Shown in pieces: positions 8,814-16,642 of a DNA stretch of 35,202 bases (its first letter is position 1; each line of letters starts with the position of its first letter). The notes beneath the pieces were generated by a model. The model ran no database searches. It was not told the origin of the DNA and saw only the letters and a list, made by a program, of their open reading frames with translations. The DNA is taken from the NCBI GenBank assembly GCA_037143175.1, contig JBAWZF010000006.1:67414-102615 (forward strand). The letters are read 5' to 3'. The DNA is from a bacterium. Lineage in GTDB: Bacteria > Verrucomicrobiota > Kiritimatiellia > CAIKKV01 > CAITUY01. Both the position numbers and the translations under genes were made by a program.

Positions 8814-10184
8814 TTATTCCTCTCCGCAGGCGTGTTTGAGTTGTGCAATTGCCGCCTGATAATCAAATTTGGACTTAACTTGTTCGGCGCGCGCGCTGGT
8901 CAGGGCCACCTGAGCGTCGGTGACCTCCACCAAAGAGGCGGCACCAAGGCGGTAGCGTTCGCTGATCAGTTCCAGGCTCTCCGCAGCTTGCTTGGCAATT
9001 AGATCTGTAAGCGAGAGGAGTTGCCGTGAGCTGTCGAGTTGGCTTAATGCCGTCTGGAGCTCTTCGTAAAGGAGTTGCTCAAATTCAACCGTTTGGGCTC
9101 GTGCGGAACGGAGTTGGGTGACGACTTCATTGATCCGCCACGTCTGCTGCCGTCCCGTAAAGAGCTGGAGTGAGCCCTGCAAGGCGGCGGACCAATTCCA
9201 TACCAGCGGGAACGATGAACCGCTGAGTCCATATTTTGCCTGCAATCCGATGTCAGGATACAGAGCGGCAATGGCCTCATCCACCGCTGCGCTGGTAACA
9301 CGTTCCTTGGCCTGCAAAACCTTTAATCGGGGGTGGAACTGCCGCGCGCGCCCCATGAGTTGATCTGCGGGGCAGGTTGTAAAAATGCCAGACAAGTCCG
9401 GCAGGATTTTATAGCCCGGGTCGGTTGCCAATCCGAGACTCCGGTTCAGCGAACCGCGGGCGGTCACAACCTCATTATGGGCTTTGATTCGGGTCAATTT
9501 CGAATTTCCCAGATCCACTTCGGACTTGGTCAGATCATATCGGGTGCGTCGCCCGACTTCTATGAATGCCTGGACCTGATCCAGATGGACTTGATTCTGG
9601 CGGACGGCCTCAATGGCCACCTGTTCTAATTCGAGGGCTTTCCCAAGGTTTAGAAAAGCGCTTCGGGTCAAGAAGGCGATATCACTTCGTGTTGCCCTCA
9701 GATTCTCTGTAGCCGAGATCAGGTTGGCATAGGCCTGTCTGACTACCGCAGGGGTTTTGCCGAAATCATACACCAGCAGGTCGAGCCCCACCGATCCATT
9801 AAATGAGTTGTGCCTGCTGGAACTCCCCGGCTGGCCTGTCGTGTTTGCTGTGGAACGGGTTTCCCCTATGCCTGTGCTGATTTTAGGCCAATAGGCGGCT
9901 CGGGCTTGATAGACGCGGGCGGTTGCGGCGGCAAGGCTTTGCTCGGCTTGAAAGATCTGGGGGTGGTAGGTGAGGGGAATTTCCAGCGCGCGCACCATGG
10001 TTAAGGTTGTATTGGACGAAAGTCCGACTTCGGCAGGTTGCAGCAGACGTTCTCCAGGAAGCGCTCCTTCCCCTTTTTGAATATTGCGCGCGTGTTTTAC
10101 GGTTGCACAGCCAGTTGTAAAGTACGCATTTCCCACGATCAGGAGGGGCAGAAAGAGAGTTCTCAATGATAAATAATTATTCAT
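8814..10184 (-). CDS. TolC-family outer-membrane efflux lipoprotein
   Basis: First gene of the four-gene efflux operon, 456 residues. The N-terminus is a signal peptide ending in a lipobox-like 'YFTTGC', so the protein is probably lipidated at about Cys26 as in NodT/OprM-type channels. The body has two repeated outer-membrane efflux halves rich in long helices, for example 'AEQSLAAATARVYQARAAYWPKIS' and 'SERYRLGAASLVEVTDAQVALTSAR'; the last is the classic end-of-repeat motif. It should form the trimeric outer-membrane duct for the adjacent adaptor and ABC transporter. An AT-rich 105-bp gap separates it from the divergent dCMP deaminase gene. Confidence 0.9.
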   Translation of the reverse strand: MNNYLSLRTLFLPLLIVGNAYFTTGCATVKHARNIQKGEGALPGERLLQPAEVGLSSNTTLTMVRALEIPLTYHPQIFQAEQSLAAATARVYQARAAYWPKISTGIGETRSTANTTGQPGSSSRHNSFNGSVGLDLLVYDFGKTPAVVRQAYANLISATENLRATRSDIAFLTRSAFLNLGKALELEQVAIEAVRQNQVHLDQVQAFIEVGRRTRYDLTKSEVDLGNSKLTRIKAHNEVVTARGSLNRSLGLATDPGYKILPDLSGIFTTCPADQLMGRARQFHPRLKVLQAKERVTSAAVDEAIAALYPDIGLQAKYGLSGSSFPLVWNWSAALQGSLQLFTGRQQTWRINEVVTQLRSARAQTVEFEQLLYEELQTALSQLDSSRQLLSLTDLIAKQAAESLELISERYRLGAASLVEVTDAQVALTSARAEQVKSKFDYQAAIAQLKHACGEE

Positions 10185-10289
10185 GAATTGGTGATCTATA
10201 TACCTCTAAACGGATAATTGCATTATTTATTGTATTAAATTTTTGGGATTCTATCTGCTTGACCATAGTGGGGTGAGGCAGGCATTTTA

Positions 10290-10757
10290 ATGGACATGAA
10301 AACAGACTCTTTTTCTCGTCCGGATTGGGATCATTATTTCATGAATATCGCCCAGGTGGTTGCCACCCGCGGGAACTGTTGCCGGCGTCAAGTGGCGGCT
10401 GTCATCGTCAAGGATCAGCGCATTATTTCAACTGGGTATAATGGCACGCCCCGGGGGGTAAAGAACTGTTTTGAAGGGGGCTGTGAACGATGTGCCGGGA
10501 CGGCGCCTTCCGGGACTGCTTTGGGGGATTGTATCTGTTGTCACGCCGAGGAGAATGCCATCACCCAGGCGGCTTACCACGGCATTGCATTACGGGGCGC
10601 CACCATTTTTTCGACTTTGAGCCCTTGTCTGACCTGCGCCAAAATGATCATCAATGCTGGCATTCTGGAAGTGGTCTACGAGAATGAGTATGAATTTAGC
10701 ACTCAGACTCGGTCACTGCTGCATGAGGGCGGTGTGCGGTGCAGGAAATTGGGATGA
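10290..10757 (+). CDS. dCMP deaminase / ComEB-type cytidine deaminase
   Basis: Zinc-dependent deaminase of 155 residues that converts dCMP to dUMP for dTMP synthesis. The zinc and catalytic motif HAEEN (His85, Glu87) and the second motif SPCLTCAK (Cys113, Cys116) are present. Extra Cys/His around 'CFEGGCERCAG' and 'CICCH' match the additional metal site of dCMP deaminases. N-terminal 'RPDWDHYFMNIAQVVATRGNCCRRQVAAVIV' is standard. It stands alone on the plus strand between the divergent efflux operon and a convergent secreted protein. Confidence 0.93.
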   Translation: MDMKTDSFSRPDWDHYFMNIAQVVATRGNCCRRQVAAVIVKDQRIISTGYNGTPRGVKNCFEGGCERCAGTAPSGTALGDCICCHAEENAITQAAYHGIALRGATIFSTLSPCLTCAKMIINAGILEVVYENEYEFSTQTRSLLHEGGVRCRKLG

Positions 10758-10760
10758 AAC

Positions 10761-10830
10761 AGGTTATTGGTTAATTGTTATAGGTTATCAGGGAAATCTC
10801 CAATCACCGATAACTGCTGACCAATAACCT
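10761..10830. terminator. Stem-loop between convergent genes
   Basis: AGGTTATTGG at 10761-10770 is perfectly complementary to CCAATAACCT at 10821-10830, and an inner GTTATC/GATAAC pair extends the fold. It lies between the ends of the dCMP deaminase and the convergent secreted protein. Both arms are made of GGTTATTGGTTA-like micro-repeats. It is probably a bidirectional terminator, although T-runs are weak. Confidence 0.55.
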
Positions 10831-10838
10831 TACATTTA

Positions 10839-11687
10839 TTACTTCACGGCCGGTGTCGCGACAGGCGCGGACGGTGCCACTTTGGGCGGCTCTGGGGCAA
10901 CGGGGGCGGCCACGACCGGTGCTTCAGCTTTTGGGGCCTCGACCTTTGCGGGCGCAGGAGTGATGGTCACGGTCACGGGTACCGCTGGCTTTTCGCCCAC
11001 AGGGACATCCACCTTAGGTGGCAAGGGCATTTCGCAATTAACAGGTTCGATTTTCGCTTTGGGTTCCTCGGCCTTGATCATGATGGGGTCTGCGATTGGC
11101 GGGTTAGGGGGAAGCACCACCGATTCGAGCTTGTTGGGTGCCAGATCCTTTTCTTTACCAGGCGCACCCCAGCGACCATAGCGGCGGAGTTCGGTGTTTT
11201 TGTCCTCAATCTTCATCCCGTACGTCTCGGCCAGCCACTTCCATTGATAGGTGCTGAAATGCAACACATTACCAACTTGGTTGATAATGGTGGCGATATC
11301 CAGTGTGGTGATCCGGTTGAGGTCCTTATACCAAGTGGGACCATCCATCATTTTGAGTGGCAATGAGGACGCGTCACCGAGCAGGAAGACGTGTTTGGGA
11401 TCGCCTGACATGAAGCGCCCTTCCACATAATCATCCATGCTGATTTGGATCCATTCCTGACCATTCCACGCATGAAGAAGCGGAGCGGGAAGGGAGGGAC
11501 TGTTATTGTAGGTCACGAGGCCGATCTCTTTACAGCGGGAGATTTCGAAGGCCAACTGGACCATGCGTTTGCGGGCGGGTACCACCATAATGGACTCCGG
11601 GGTTGCGGACCCTGCCCACACGCAATCACTGGTTGCCGCTACGGCCAACAAAATCAAACCCGAACTCAATAATTTATTCATTCTCAT
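10839..11687 (-). CDS. Secreted hypothetical protein with Ala/Pro/Val-rich tail
   Basis: I choose the ATG at 11687 (MRMNKLLSSG), which follows AAGGTG by 9 bp, over the longer frame from 11750. A signal peptide (to about 'VWAGSA') is followed by a globular region of about 170 residues ('RKRMVQLAFEISRCKEIGLVTYN', 'VFLLGDASSLPLKMMDGPTWYKDL', 'QWKWLAETYGMKIEDKNTELRRYGRWG'). Then comes a low-complexity tail of repeated P/A/V/K/E units. I do not recognise the fold. The tail looks like a periplasm-spanning or wall-associated linker. It sits downstream of etfA on the same strand, but the functions appear unrelated. Confidence 0.7.
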   Translation of the reverse strand: MRMNKLLSSGLILLAVAATSDCVWAGSATPESIMVVPARKRMVQLAFEISRCKEIGLVTYNNSPSLPAPLLHAWNGQEWIQISMDDYVEGRFMSGDPKHVFLLGDASSLPLKMMDGPTWYKDLNRITTLDIATIINQVGNVLHFSTYQWKWLAETYGMKIEDKNTELRRYGRWGAPGKEKDLAPNKLESVVLPPNPPIADPIMIKAEEPKAKIEPVNCEMPLPPKVDVPVGEKPAVPVTVTITPAPAKVEAPKAEAPVVAAPVAPEPPKVAPSAPVATPAVK

Positions 11688-11752
11688 TGTTAGGCACCTT
11701 CCATAAATACATATACGATCAAATCTATCTATCCCGCCACGTGAACGCAATC

Positions 11753-12958
11753 CTATTTGCCCAGGATTTTTTTAAACTCTGCCGTGAGCTTGGGAACAAT
11801 CGTGAACAGATCTCCAACGATCCCATAGGTTGCCACCTTGAAAATAGGGGCGTCCGGATCCTTGTTGATAGCGATAATGATATCAGAGGACTGCATTCCT
11901 GCAAGGTGCTGAATCTGGCCGCTGATACCGACCGCAAAATAGATTTTAGGGCACACGGTTTTTCCTGTTTGTCCGACCTGATGTGAGTAGGGTATCCAAT
12001 TGGAATCCACCGCGGCGCGCGAGGCGCCAACCCCTGCGCCCAACACATCAGCCAGGTTCCGCAAGAGTTTGAAGTTCTCCACGCTCTGAAGTCCGCGACC
12101 ACCCGACACGATGATATTGGCTTCCGCGATATTCATTGTCGATTCGACTTCGGGAATGAATTTCAGGCGGTGTGCCTTCGACTGGAGGAGCACCTCGGCG
12201 ATAGCTTCCATTGAGATTTCCCCCTTGTGGGTGGGGTTCGCAACGGATTCCTTCATGACTTTATGCCGCACTGTTGCCATCTGGGGTCGGGACGCCGGCG
12301 TCTCGATGGTCGCCATGATGTTGCCACCAAAGGCAGGCCGGGTCTGAAGCAGATTCAAGGTTTTCGGGTCAATGGCGAGTTCGGTGCAGTCGGCCGTCAG
12401 ACCGGCGTTGACCTTGACCGCCACACGTGACACCAGGCTGCGGCCGATGGTCGAAGCCCCGCACAGGAAGACATTGGGTTTGTGCCGATTCACCAATTCA
12501 ATCAGGACGTTTCCGTAGCATTCATCCTGGAAATAGGCCAGTTCGGGACGATCCACCAGATAAACCTTATCCGCACCGCGAGCAATCAAGTCCTGGGCCT
12601 TGCCCTGGATGTTGCTTCCCAGAAGAACGGCGCAGAGCTTCATGTTCAGCGAGTTAGCCAGTTTACGGCCTTCACCGAGCAATTCGTAGGTGATGGACTG
12701 AATATCGCCATCATGTTGTTCTGCGAAAACCCAGACATCTTTGAAGGCGTTTAAGTCGATGCCGGTGCTGGCTTTTTCCTTCATCCAGATGGCGTCAAAT
12801 TTGCAGGCGACCACGCAGGCTCCGCAGAGGGTACACTTCTGGAGGTCGATGACGGGGGCCGTTTTTCGCTCGGCCTGGGTAATGGCTCCAAACGGGCAGG
12901 CTTTGACGCAGGCACCACAGAAAACGCATTTTTCGGTAATTTTGATGGGATCGCTCAT
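11753..12958 (-). CDS. etfA: Electron-transfer flavoprotein alpha subunit with N-terminal 2x[4Fe-4S] domain
   Basis: The protein of 401 residues begins with two ferredoxin motifs: CxxCxxCxxxC at Cys11/14/17/21 ('CVFCGACVKACPFGAI') and at Cys42/45/48/52 ('CTLCGACVVACKFDAI'). The ETF alpha domain follows, with the C-terminal FAD-binding part ('ASRAAVDSNWIPYSHQVGQTGKTVCPKIYFAVGISGQIQHLAGM', 'INKDPDAPIF') clearly visible. Ferredoxin-fused EtfA occurs in anaerobes alongside acyl-CoA or lactate dehydrogenases, often in electron-bifurcating complexes. No dehydrogenase is in the window, so its partner is unknown. It is co-transcribed after etfB, with an 11-bp gap holding an AAGGA site. Confidence 0.95.
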   Translation of the reverse strand: MSDPIKITEKCVFCGACVKACPFGAITQAERKTAPVIDLQKCTLCGACVVACKFDAIWMKEKASTGIDLNAFKDVWVFAEQHDGDIQSITYELLGEGRKLANSLNMKLCAVLLGSNIQGKAQDLIARGADKVYLVDRPELAYFQDECYGNVLIELVNRHKPNVFLCGASTIGRSLVSRVAVKVNAGLTADCTELAIDPKTLNLLQTRPAFGGNIMATIETPASRPQMATVRHKVMKESVANPTHKGEISMEAIAEVLLQSKAHRLKFIPEVESTMNIAEANIIVSGGRGLQSVENFKLLRNLADVLGAGVGASRAAVDSNWIPYSHQVGQTGKTVCPKIYFAVGISGQIQHLAGMQSSDIIIAINKDPDAPIFKVATYGIVGDLFTIVPKLTAEFKKILGK

Positions 12959-12969
12959 GATGATAGTCC

Positions 12970-13764
12970 TTACTGCGCGGCGCCTAAAACGGCGTCTTTC
13001 ATTTTGGCTACGATTTCCGGAATAAACTCATCCGGGTCTCCTTGAAAAATTTGTCCACCCTTCCTTGGCGCCGGGGTGAAAATTTTTACAACCTTGGTCG
13101 GTGATCCGTCCAGCCCGAGGCACTTTGGGTCGCCATTGATGTCGGCGGCCTTCCAAGTCTGAATCACGGCTTTTTTTGCGGCCATCTTTCCCTTTAGGGA
13201 AGGCAGACGCGGCTCGTTGATTTCTTTGACCACGGTGAGAACGCAAGGCAGTGGGGACTGAATGACTTCATAACCATTTTCCATGAGGCGTTCCGCCACG
13301 ATGGTTTTTTCGTCCAGCGATTCAATTTTACGGACGTAGGTGATCTGAGGGAGATCCAGATGGACGGCGATGCCGGGGCCCACCTGTGCGGTGTCGCCAT
13401 CGGAGGCTTGTTTTCCGCAGATAATCAGGTCATAGGTGCCGATCTTTCGGATGGCCATGGACAGTGTGTAGCTGGTGGCCCAGGTATCGCTACCAGCGAA
13501 GGCGCGATCAGAGACCAGAATACCGTCATCAGCACCCATGGCAATGGCTTCGCGCAAAGCGTTCTCGGCTTGAGGCGGCCCCATGGAAAGTACGGTGACC
13601 GTGCCGCCGTGCAGGGCTTTGAGCCGTAAGCCTTCTTCAATGGCGTACATGTCGAAAGGGTTAATGATGGAAACAACACCATCACGCATCAAGGTGTTTG
13701 TGGCCGGATTGATTTTTACATCCGTCGTTTCCGGCACCTGTTTGATACACACAATGTATCGCAT
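12970..13764 (-). CDS. etfB: Electron-transfer flavoprotein beta subunit
   Basis: EtfB of 264 residues, which binds the second nucleotide and forms the heterodimer with EtfA. Signatures: 'RYIVCIKQVPETTDVKINPATNTLMRD' at the start, 'INPFDMYAIEEGLRLKA', 'SMGPPQAENALREAIAMGADDGILVSD', 'LIICGKQASDGDTAQVGPGIAVHL' and 'PCVLTVVKEINEPRLPSLKGKMAAKK', the recognition-loop region. A strong AAGGAGA site lies just before the ATG. A good sigma-70-like promoter is seen about 50-77 bp upstream and should drive both etf genes. Confidence 0.96.
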   Translation of the reverse strand: MRYIVCIKQVPETTDVKINPATNTLMRDGVVSIINPFDMYAIEEGLRLKALHGGTVTVLSMGPPQAENALREAIAMGADDGILVSDRAFAGSDTWATSYTLSMAIRKIGTYDLIICGKQASDGDTAQVGPGIAVHLDLPQITYVRKIESLDEKTIVAERLMENGYEVIQSPLPCVLTVVKEINEPRLPSLKGKMAAKKAVIQTWKAADINGDPKCLGLDGSPTKVVKIFTPAPRKGGQIFQGDPDEFIPEIVAKMKDAVLGAAQ

Positions 13765-13813
13765 AATATTCTCCTTAGCTTTCAGCCATGATTAGAATCA
13801 AAAACGGTTTATG

Positions 13814-13841
13814 ATTATAGAGATAAGAAAGCGGGATGCAA
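13814..13841 (-). promoter_or_regulatory. Probable sigma-70-type promoter of etfBA
   Basis: On the minus strand TTGCAT (-35) is followed after 16 bp by a perfect TATAAT (-10), about 50 bp before the etfB start and directly upstream of its AAGGAGA ribosome site. Confidence 0.65.
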
Positions 13842-13863
13842 GGGAATAGCGTCAGAAAAATCC

Positions 13864-13931
13864 AAGGTTATCAGTTATGAAGTTATTTGTTATGAGGACA
13901 CCAATAACCATGAACGAATAACCAGTAACTT
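13864..13931. repeat. GTTAT-type micro-repeat cluster between the M48 protease and etfB
   Basis: Left half holds GGTTATCAGTTATGAAGTTATTTG-like units; right half holds complementary CCAATAACC..GAATAACC units, giving an imperfect inverted repeat. It lies just after the M48 protease stop and upstream of the etfB promoter, so it may end protease transcription. It belongs to the same family as the stem-loop at 10761-10830. Confidence 0.5.
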
Positions 13932-13936
13932 TCTTC

Positions 13937-15877
13937 TCAAAGCCTCGGCAGCGGGCAATCCAGGGCATCGGCGACGGCCCGCAGTGCGTCGCGTTCATCG
14001 GTGGTAATGGTCCCGTCGGTGTTGATAGCAGCGGTACAGGCGGCTACCAGTTTCTGTTTCACCGGCGGGATGGTGTCAACCAGTCGGTCCAAAGCCTTGT
14101 CCATATCTTTAAGTGAGGCTGAGTCGGCGGGAAGAAGGCGAAGGTTCATGGCGCCCAGTTCTTGACAGCCTGCCAGAAATGCCTGCGCCGCCATCGCGGG
14201 GGTGGTGGACCCAAACCAGGCGAGGGCGGACAGGACGGTGGTCACCTCGTTGGTTAGGGTATTAAAAGAAGTGATGCGCGCCTTTGACGGTTTGGCCAGG
14301 CCGAATTGTGTGTCCAAGTGACGCAGAACCATGCGAAGTAACATATATTCGAAAAGAGAGACTTCGGAGTCTGTCGCCACAAGTTCCATAATGGTCTCAC
14401 GGAAGAACCGATATTGAGGAAGATCCAGATGCTTAAGACTGCCAACTGCAATTTCCACGAGTGGCTGACGCAACCCGGTCGACAGCGTTCTTAAATCTCC
14501 CTCCATATTTTCGATGTCAAAATTGAGTTCAGTCGGAATCCGTTTAGCCAGATAAACGAGCTGCTGCTGACGTATCTCCGGCTTGGTATCCAGAAGGATG
14601 GCGTATATCACGGCTTGAGCCATCGTGGGCTGATGGGCGGCTGTTCGCAAGGTGGCTGGGATGGCGTCGAGTGCTTGAGTGGAATGAATCAGGCTCATAG
14701 AGGAAAGTGTCCCCGCCTGCTTAACGATCTGAGCGGGCGTCATGGGCGGAAGCGGGGGTGGGGTAGGAAGCGGGGAGTTGAGAGCGGGGAGTGCCGAGTC
14801 AGAAGCGCTGAAGGCGGAGATGGTCTCGTTTTGGGCGTCGCTGGAAGGTCTGGTAAGTTCGCCTGTAAACTGGGGGTCAAGTCGCCGGATACGTTCCGCC
14901 AGGGGCGGGTGGGTTGCAAGCAGGCCAAGAAATGGGGACGCGATGCCATTGGCGAAAAAGAGATGACTGGCGGCTTCCGCTGAGGGGGCGACTAATCGGG
15001 AGCCTGTGGCAAGTCCGCCGATTTTTTTCAGTGCGCCCGATAAACCGGTCGGATTGCGGGTGAATTGAACGGCACTGGCGTCGGCTAAAAATTCCCGTTG
15101 GCGCGACACGGCGCTTTTGATGAGGCGGGCAAAAAAGACGCCAATGTAGCCGATGATCATCATGGCCAGCCCGAGAAGCACTAGAACGACGAGGGGATTC
15201 CCTTTTTTATCACGGGAACTGCCGTGTGAAGTGGTGCTGCCCAGGATCCGGAACATGAAATAGCCTGTTATGGCGATCAGAAGAATACCGTGAAGCACCC
15301 CGATCAGTCGGATGTTCAAGCGCATGTCGCCGTTAAGAATATGACTGAACTCGTGGCCGATGACTCCCTGCAATTCCTCTCGATTGAGTTGCATGAGGGT
15401 ACCCTGGGTCACGGCGATCACGGCATCCTTGGTCGAGAAGCCTGCGGCAAAAGCATTGATTCCCTCTTCTCCGTCCATGACGAATACCCTGGGAATCGGG
15501 GTGCCGGAGGCGATCGCCATTTCCTCGACAACATTCAGCAGGCGCTTTTCCTGGAAATCCGTGGTGTCAGGCGCGATCGGTCGGCCGTTCAGCATTTCGG
15601 CCACGGCCGCACCTCCTGCGGACAGGGAGGCGATTTTATAGAGGCTGCCGGAAAGAATGATGGCCCCGGTGCCCAGAGCCACGATGCCGAACAAGTTGAG
15701 ATCCCAAAGGGCCATCCAATTGAAAGGTTGATCAGGAACGGCGGCTGCGTCATAATGAAATATAAAGGCCGTGATGAAGTAGAGAGAAACAATGATGAGC
15801 ACCACGGCGAGCAAATAAAACGCAATCAAGCGGCTTGTCTGCCGCCGCGCAGCTTCCTGATATTCAAAGAAGTTCAT
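13937..15877 (-). CDS. M48-family (HtpX-like) membrane metalloprotease with long C-terminal extension
   Basis: Protein of 646 residues, about twice the length of HtpX. Two N-terminal membrane segments (about 18-40, 55-85) are followed by the M48 peptidase domain with zinc motif HEFSH in 'LQGVIGHEFSHILNGD'. Further membrane segments ('VLHGILLIAITGYFMFRIL', 'LVVLVLLGLAMMIIGYIGVFFARLI') and 'SRQREFLADASAVQFTRNP', which holds the third zinc ligand (Glu), come next. A Pro/Ser linker leads to about 260 residues of helical C-terminal domain ending in 'NTDGTITTDERDALRAVADALDCPLPRL', with a TerB-like look. Family role: quality control of membrane proteins. The extra domain's role is unknown. A consensus promoter lies so close to the ATG that the mRNA may be leaderless. 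Confidence 0.9.
   Translation of the reverse strand: MNFFEYQEAARRQTSRLIAFYLLAVVLIIVSLYFITAFIFHYDAAAVPDQPFNWMALWDLNLFGIVALGTGAIILSGSLYKIASLSAGGAAVAEMLNGRPIAPDTTDFQEKRLLNVVEEMAIASGTPIPRVFVMDGEEGINAFAAGFSTKDAVIAVTQGTLMQLNREELQGVIGHEFSHILNGDMRLNIRLIGVLHGILLIAITGYFMFRILGSTTSHGSSRDKKGNPLVVLVLLGLAMMIIGYIGVFFARLIKSAVSRQREFLADASAVQFTRNPTGLSGALKKIGGLATGSRLVAPSAEAASHLFFANGIASPFLGLLATHPPLAERIRRLDPQFTGELTRPSSDAQNETISAFSASDSALPALNSPLPTPPPLPPMTPAQIVKQAGTLSSMSLIHSTQALDAIPATLRTAAHQPTMAQAVIYAILLDTKPEIRQQQLVYLAKRIPTELNFDIENMEGDLRTLSTGLRQPLVEIAVGSLKHLDLPQYRFFRETIMELVATDSEVSLFEYMLLRMVLRHLDTQFGLAKPSKARITSFNTLTNEVTTVLSALAWFGSTTPAMAAQAFLAGCQELGAMNLRLLPADSASLKDMDKALDRLVDTIPPVKQKLVAACTAAINTDGTITTDERDALRAVADALDCPLPRL
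14746..14805 (-). repeat. GC-rich micro-repeat coding a Pro/Ser linker in the M48 protease
   Basis: On the plus strand GGAAGCGGGG recurs together with GCGGGGAGT-type units. Read on the minus strand they encode a low-complexity 'PLPTPPPLPPM'-type linker between the peptidase domain and the C-terminal domain. The repeat appears to have expanded in frame. Confidence 0.5.
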
Positions 15878-15883
15878 GGGGTT

Positions 15884-15911
15884 ACTATAGAGACAGAATA
15901 AATTTTGTCAA
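15884..15911 (-). promoter_or_regulatory. Consensus promoter of the M48 protease gene
   Basis: On the minus strand TTGACA and TATAGT are separated by 16 bp. Only six bases separate the -10 box from the ATG at 15877, so transcription should begin at or next to the A of the start codon. No ribosome-binding site is present. Confidence 0.65.
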
Positions 15912-15919
15912 AATTCAGA

Positions 15920-15948
15920 TTGAACAAGGTGAGCCAGTAGTATATAAG
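15920..15948 (+). promoter_or_regulatory. Probable promoter of tRNA-Leu
   Basis: TTGAAC and TATAAG spaced by 17 bp end 16 bp before the mature tRNA 5' end. It is divergent from the M48 protease promoter. Confidence 0.55.
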
Positions 15949-15964
15949 TCCCCCTCTCTTCGAG

Positions 15965-16050
15965 GCCGGAGTGGCGAAATGGCAGACGCAGTAGACTCAA
16001 AATCTACCACCTTCACGGGTATCACGGTTCAAGTCCGTGCTCCGGCACCA
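15965..16050 (+). tRNA. tRNA-Leu (anticodon CAA)
   Basis: Acceptor GCCGGAG pairs with CTCCGGC, followed by A and an encoded CCA. The anticodon stem GTAGA/TCTAC carries the loop CTCAAAA, giving anticodon CAA, which reads UUG leucine codons. A long variable arm (class II) and a GGTTCAAGTCC T-arm are present. The phage-like region starts directly after it, which suggests the element entered at this tRNA, a common attachment site. No second copy of the tRNA 3' end was found in the window. Confidence 0.93.
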
Positions 16051-16220
16051 CCTTAAAAACCCTTCTGAACATGCATTTTGATCAATGAAATCAATAGTTT
16101 CGCGAGATTGAAGGATTTTGGCTTTCGCCGCTTTTCGCTCTTATCCGCTTTTTCCGGGGAGTACGTTTTGAGGTCGACAAAGTAATCATAAAGTAACCAT
16201 AAGAAAAGATCTCGGTTTCA

Positions 16221-16260
16221 ATCTACCATGATCTACTATGATCTACTTTGATCTACTCAT
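16221..16260. repeat. Four tandem 10-bp direct repeats
   Basis: Units ATCTACCATG, ATCTACTATG, ATCTACTTTG and ATCTACTCAT follow each other without gaps. The exact 10-bp period places them on one face of the helix. They lie between tRNA-Leu and the AlpA-like gene. They could be binding sites for a recombination directionality factor, or one more of this genome's degenerate micro-repeats. Confidence 0.7.
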
Positions 16261-16283
16261 TGAGTGCAGGGCTTTGCCCGAAC

Positions 16284-16589
16284 TCAGGCAATCAGTGCCA
16301 CAACATCAGTGTACCGGAACCCCGCGGCCCGTTTGCGGCCGGGCAACTTCACCTTGAAAAGGATCCCTTGCTGGGCAAGTTCGTCCACTGTTCGTGCCGA
16401 GCGCCCCAGAAGTCGGGCGGCTTCAACTCGTCTCAATAACCGATTCTCCGCTGGTGCGGCAGGTGTGGTTTCAACGTTCCCGCCGTTTCGCAAGAAGGCG
16501 AGGAGGTTGGCTCTGTCGGCTGGCGTTGCTTGGGGGTCAGCCTTTACCGTGGCCTTGATGATTTCAATTGTTGATAAGGTGAATTTCAT
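16284..16589 (-). CDS. AlpA/excisionase-like helix-turn-helix protein
   Basis: The start is set at the ATG at 16589 (MKFTLSTIE), preceded by AGGAAAG at 8 bp; the longer frame from 16655 overlaps the upstream gene. Residues about 50-100 ('LLRRVEAARLLGRSARTVDELAQQGIL..VKLPGRKRAAGFRYTDVVALIA') form a winged helix of the MerR/AlpA/Xis type: helix-turn-helix, a wing with a basic tip and a last helix starting 'FRYTDV'. Such proteins act as excisionases or activators in prophages and satellites. Its place next to a tRNA and 10-bp phased repeats fits control of excision. No integrase is in the window to pair with it. Confidence 0.65.
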   Translation of the reverse strand: MKFTLSTIEIIKATVKADPQATPADRANLLAFLRNGGNVETTPAAPAENRLLRRVEAARLLGRSARTVDELAQQGILFKVKLPGRKRAAGFRYTDVVALIA

Positions 16590-16642
16590 TGATTCTTTCT
16601 TTCCTGCGACCTCATTCGATGTTCCGTTCGTCCGGTCTGCTT

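Noticed and set aside
16051-16283. Integrase remnant beside tRNA-Leu
   Set aside because: No integrase-like frame or motif is seen; the stretch holds only micro-repeats.
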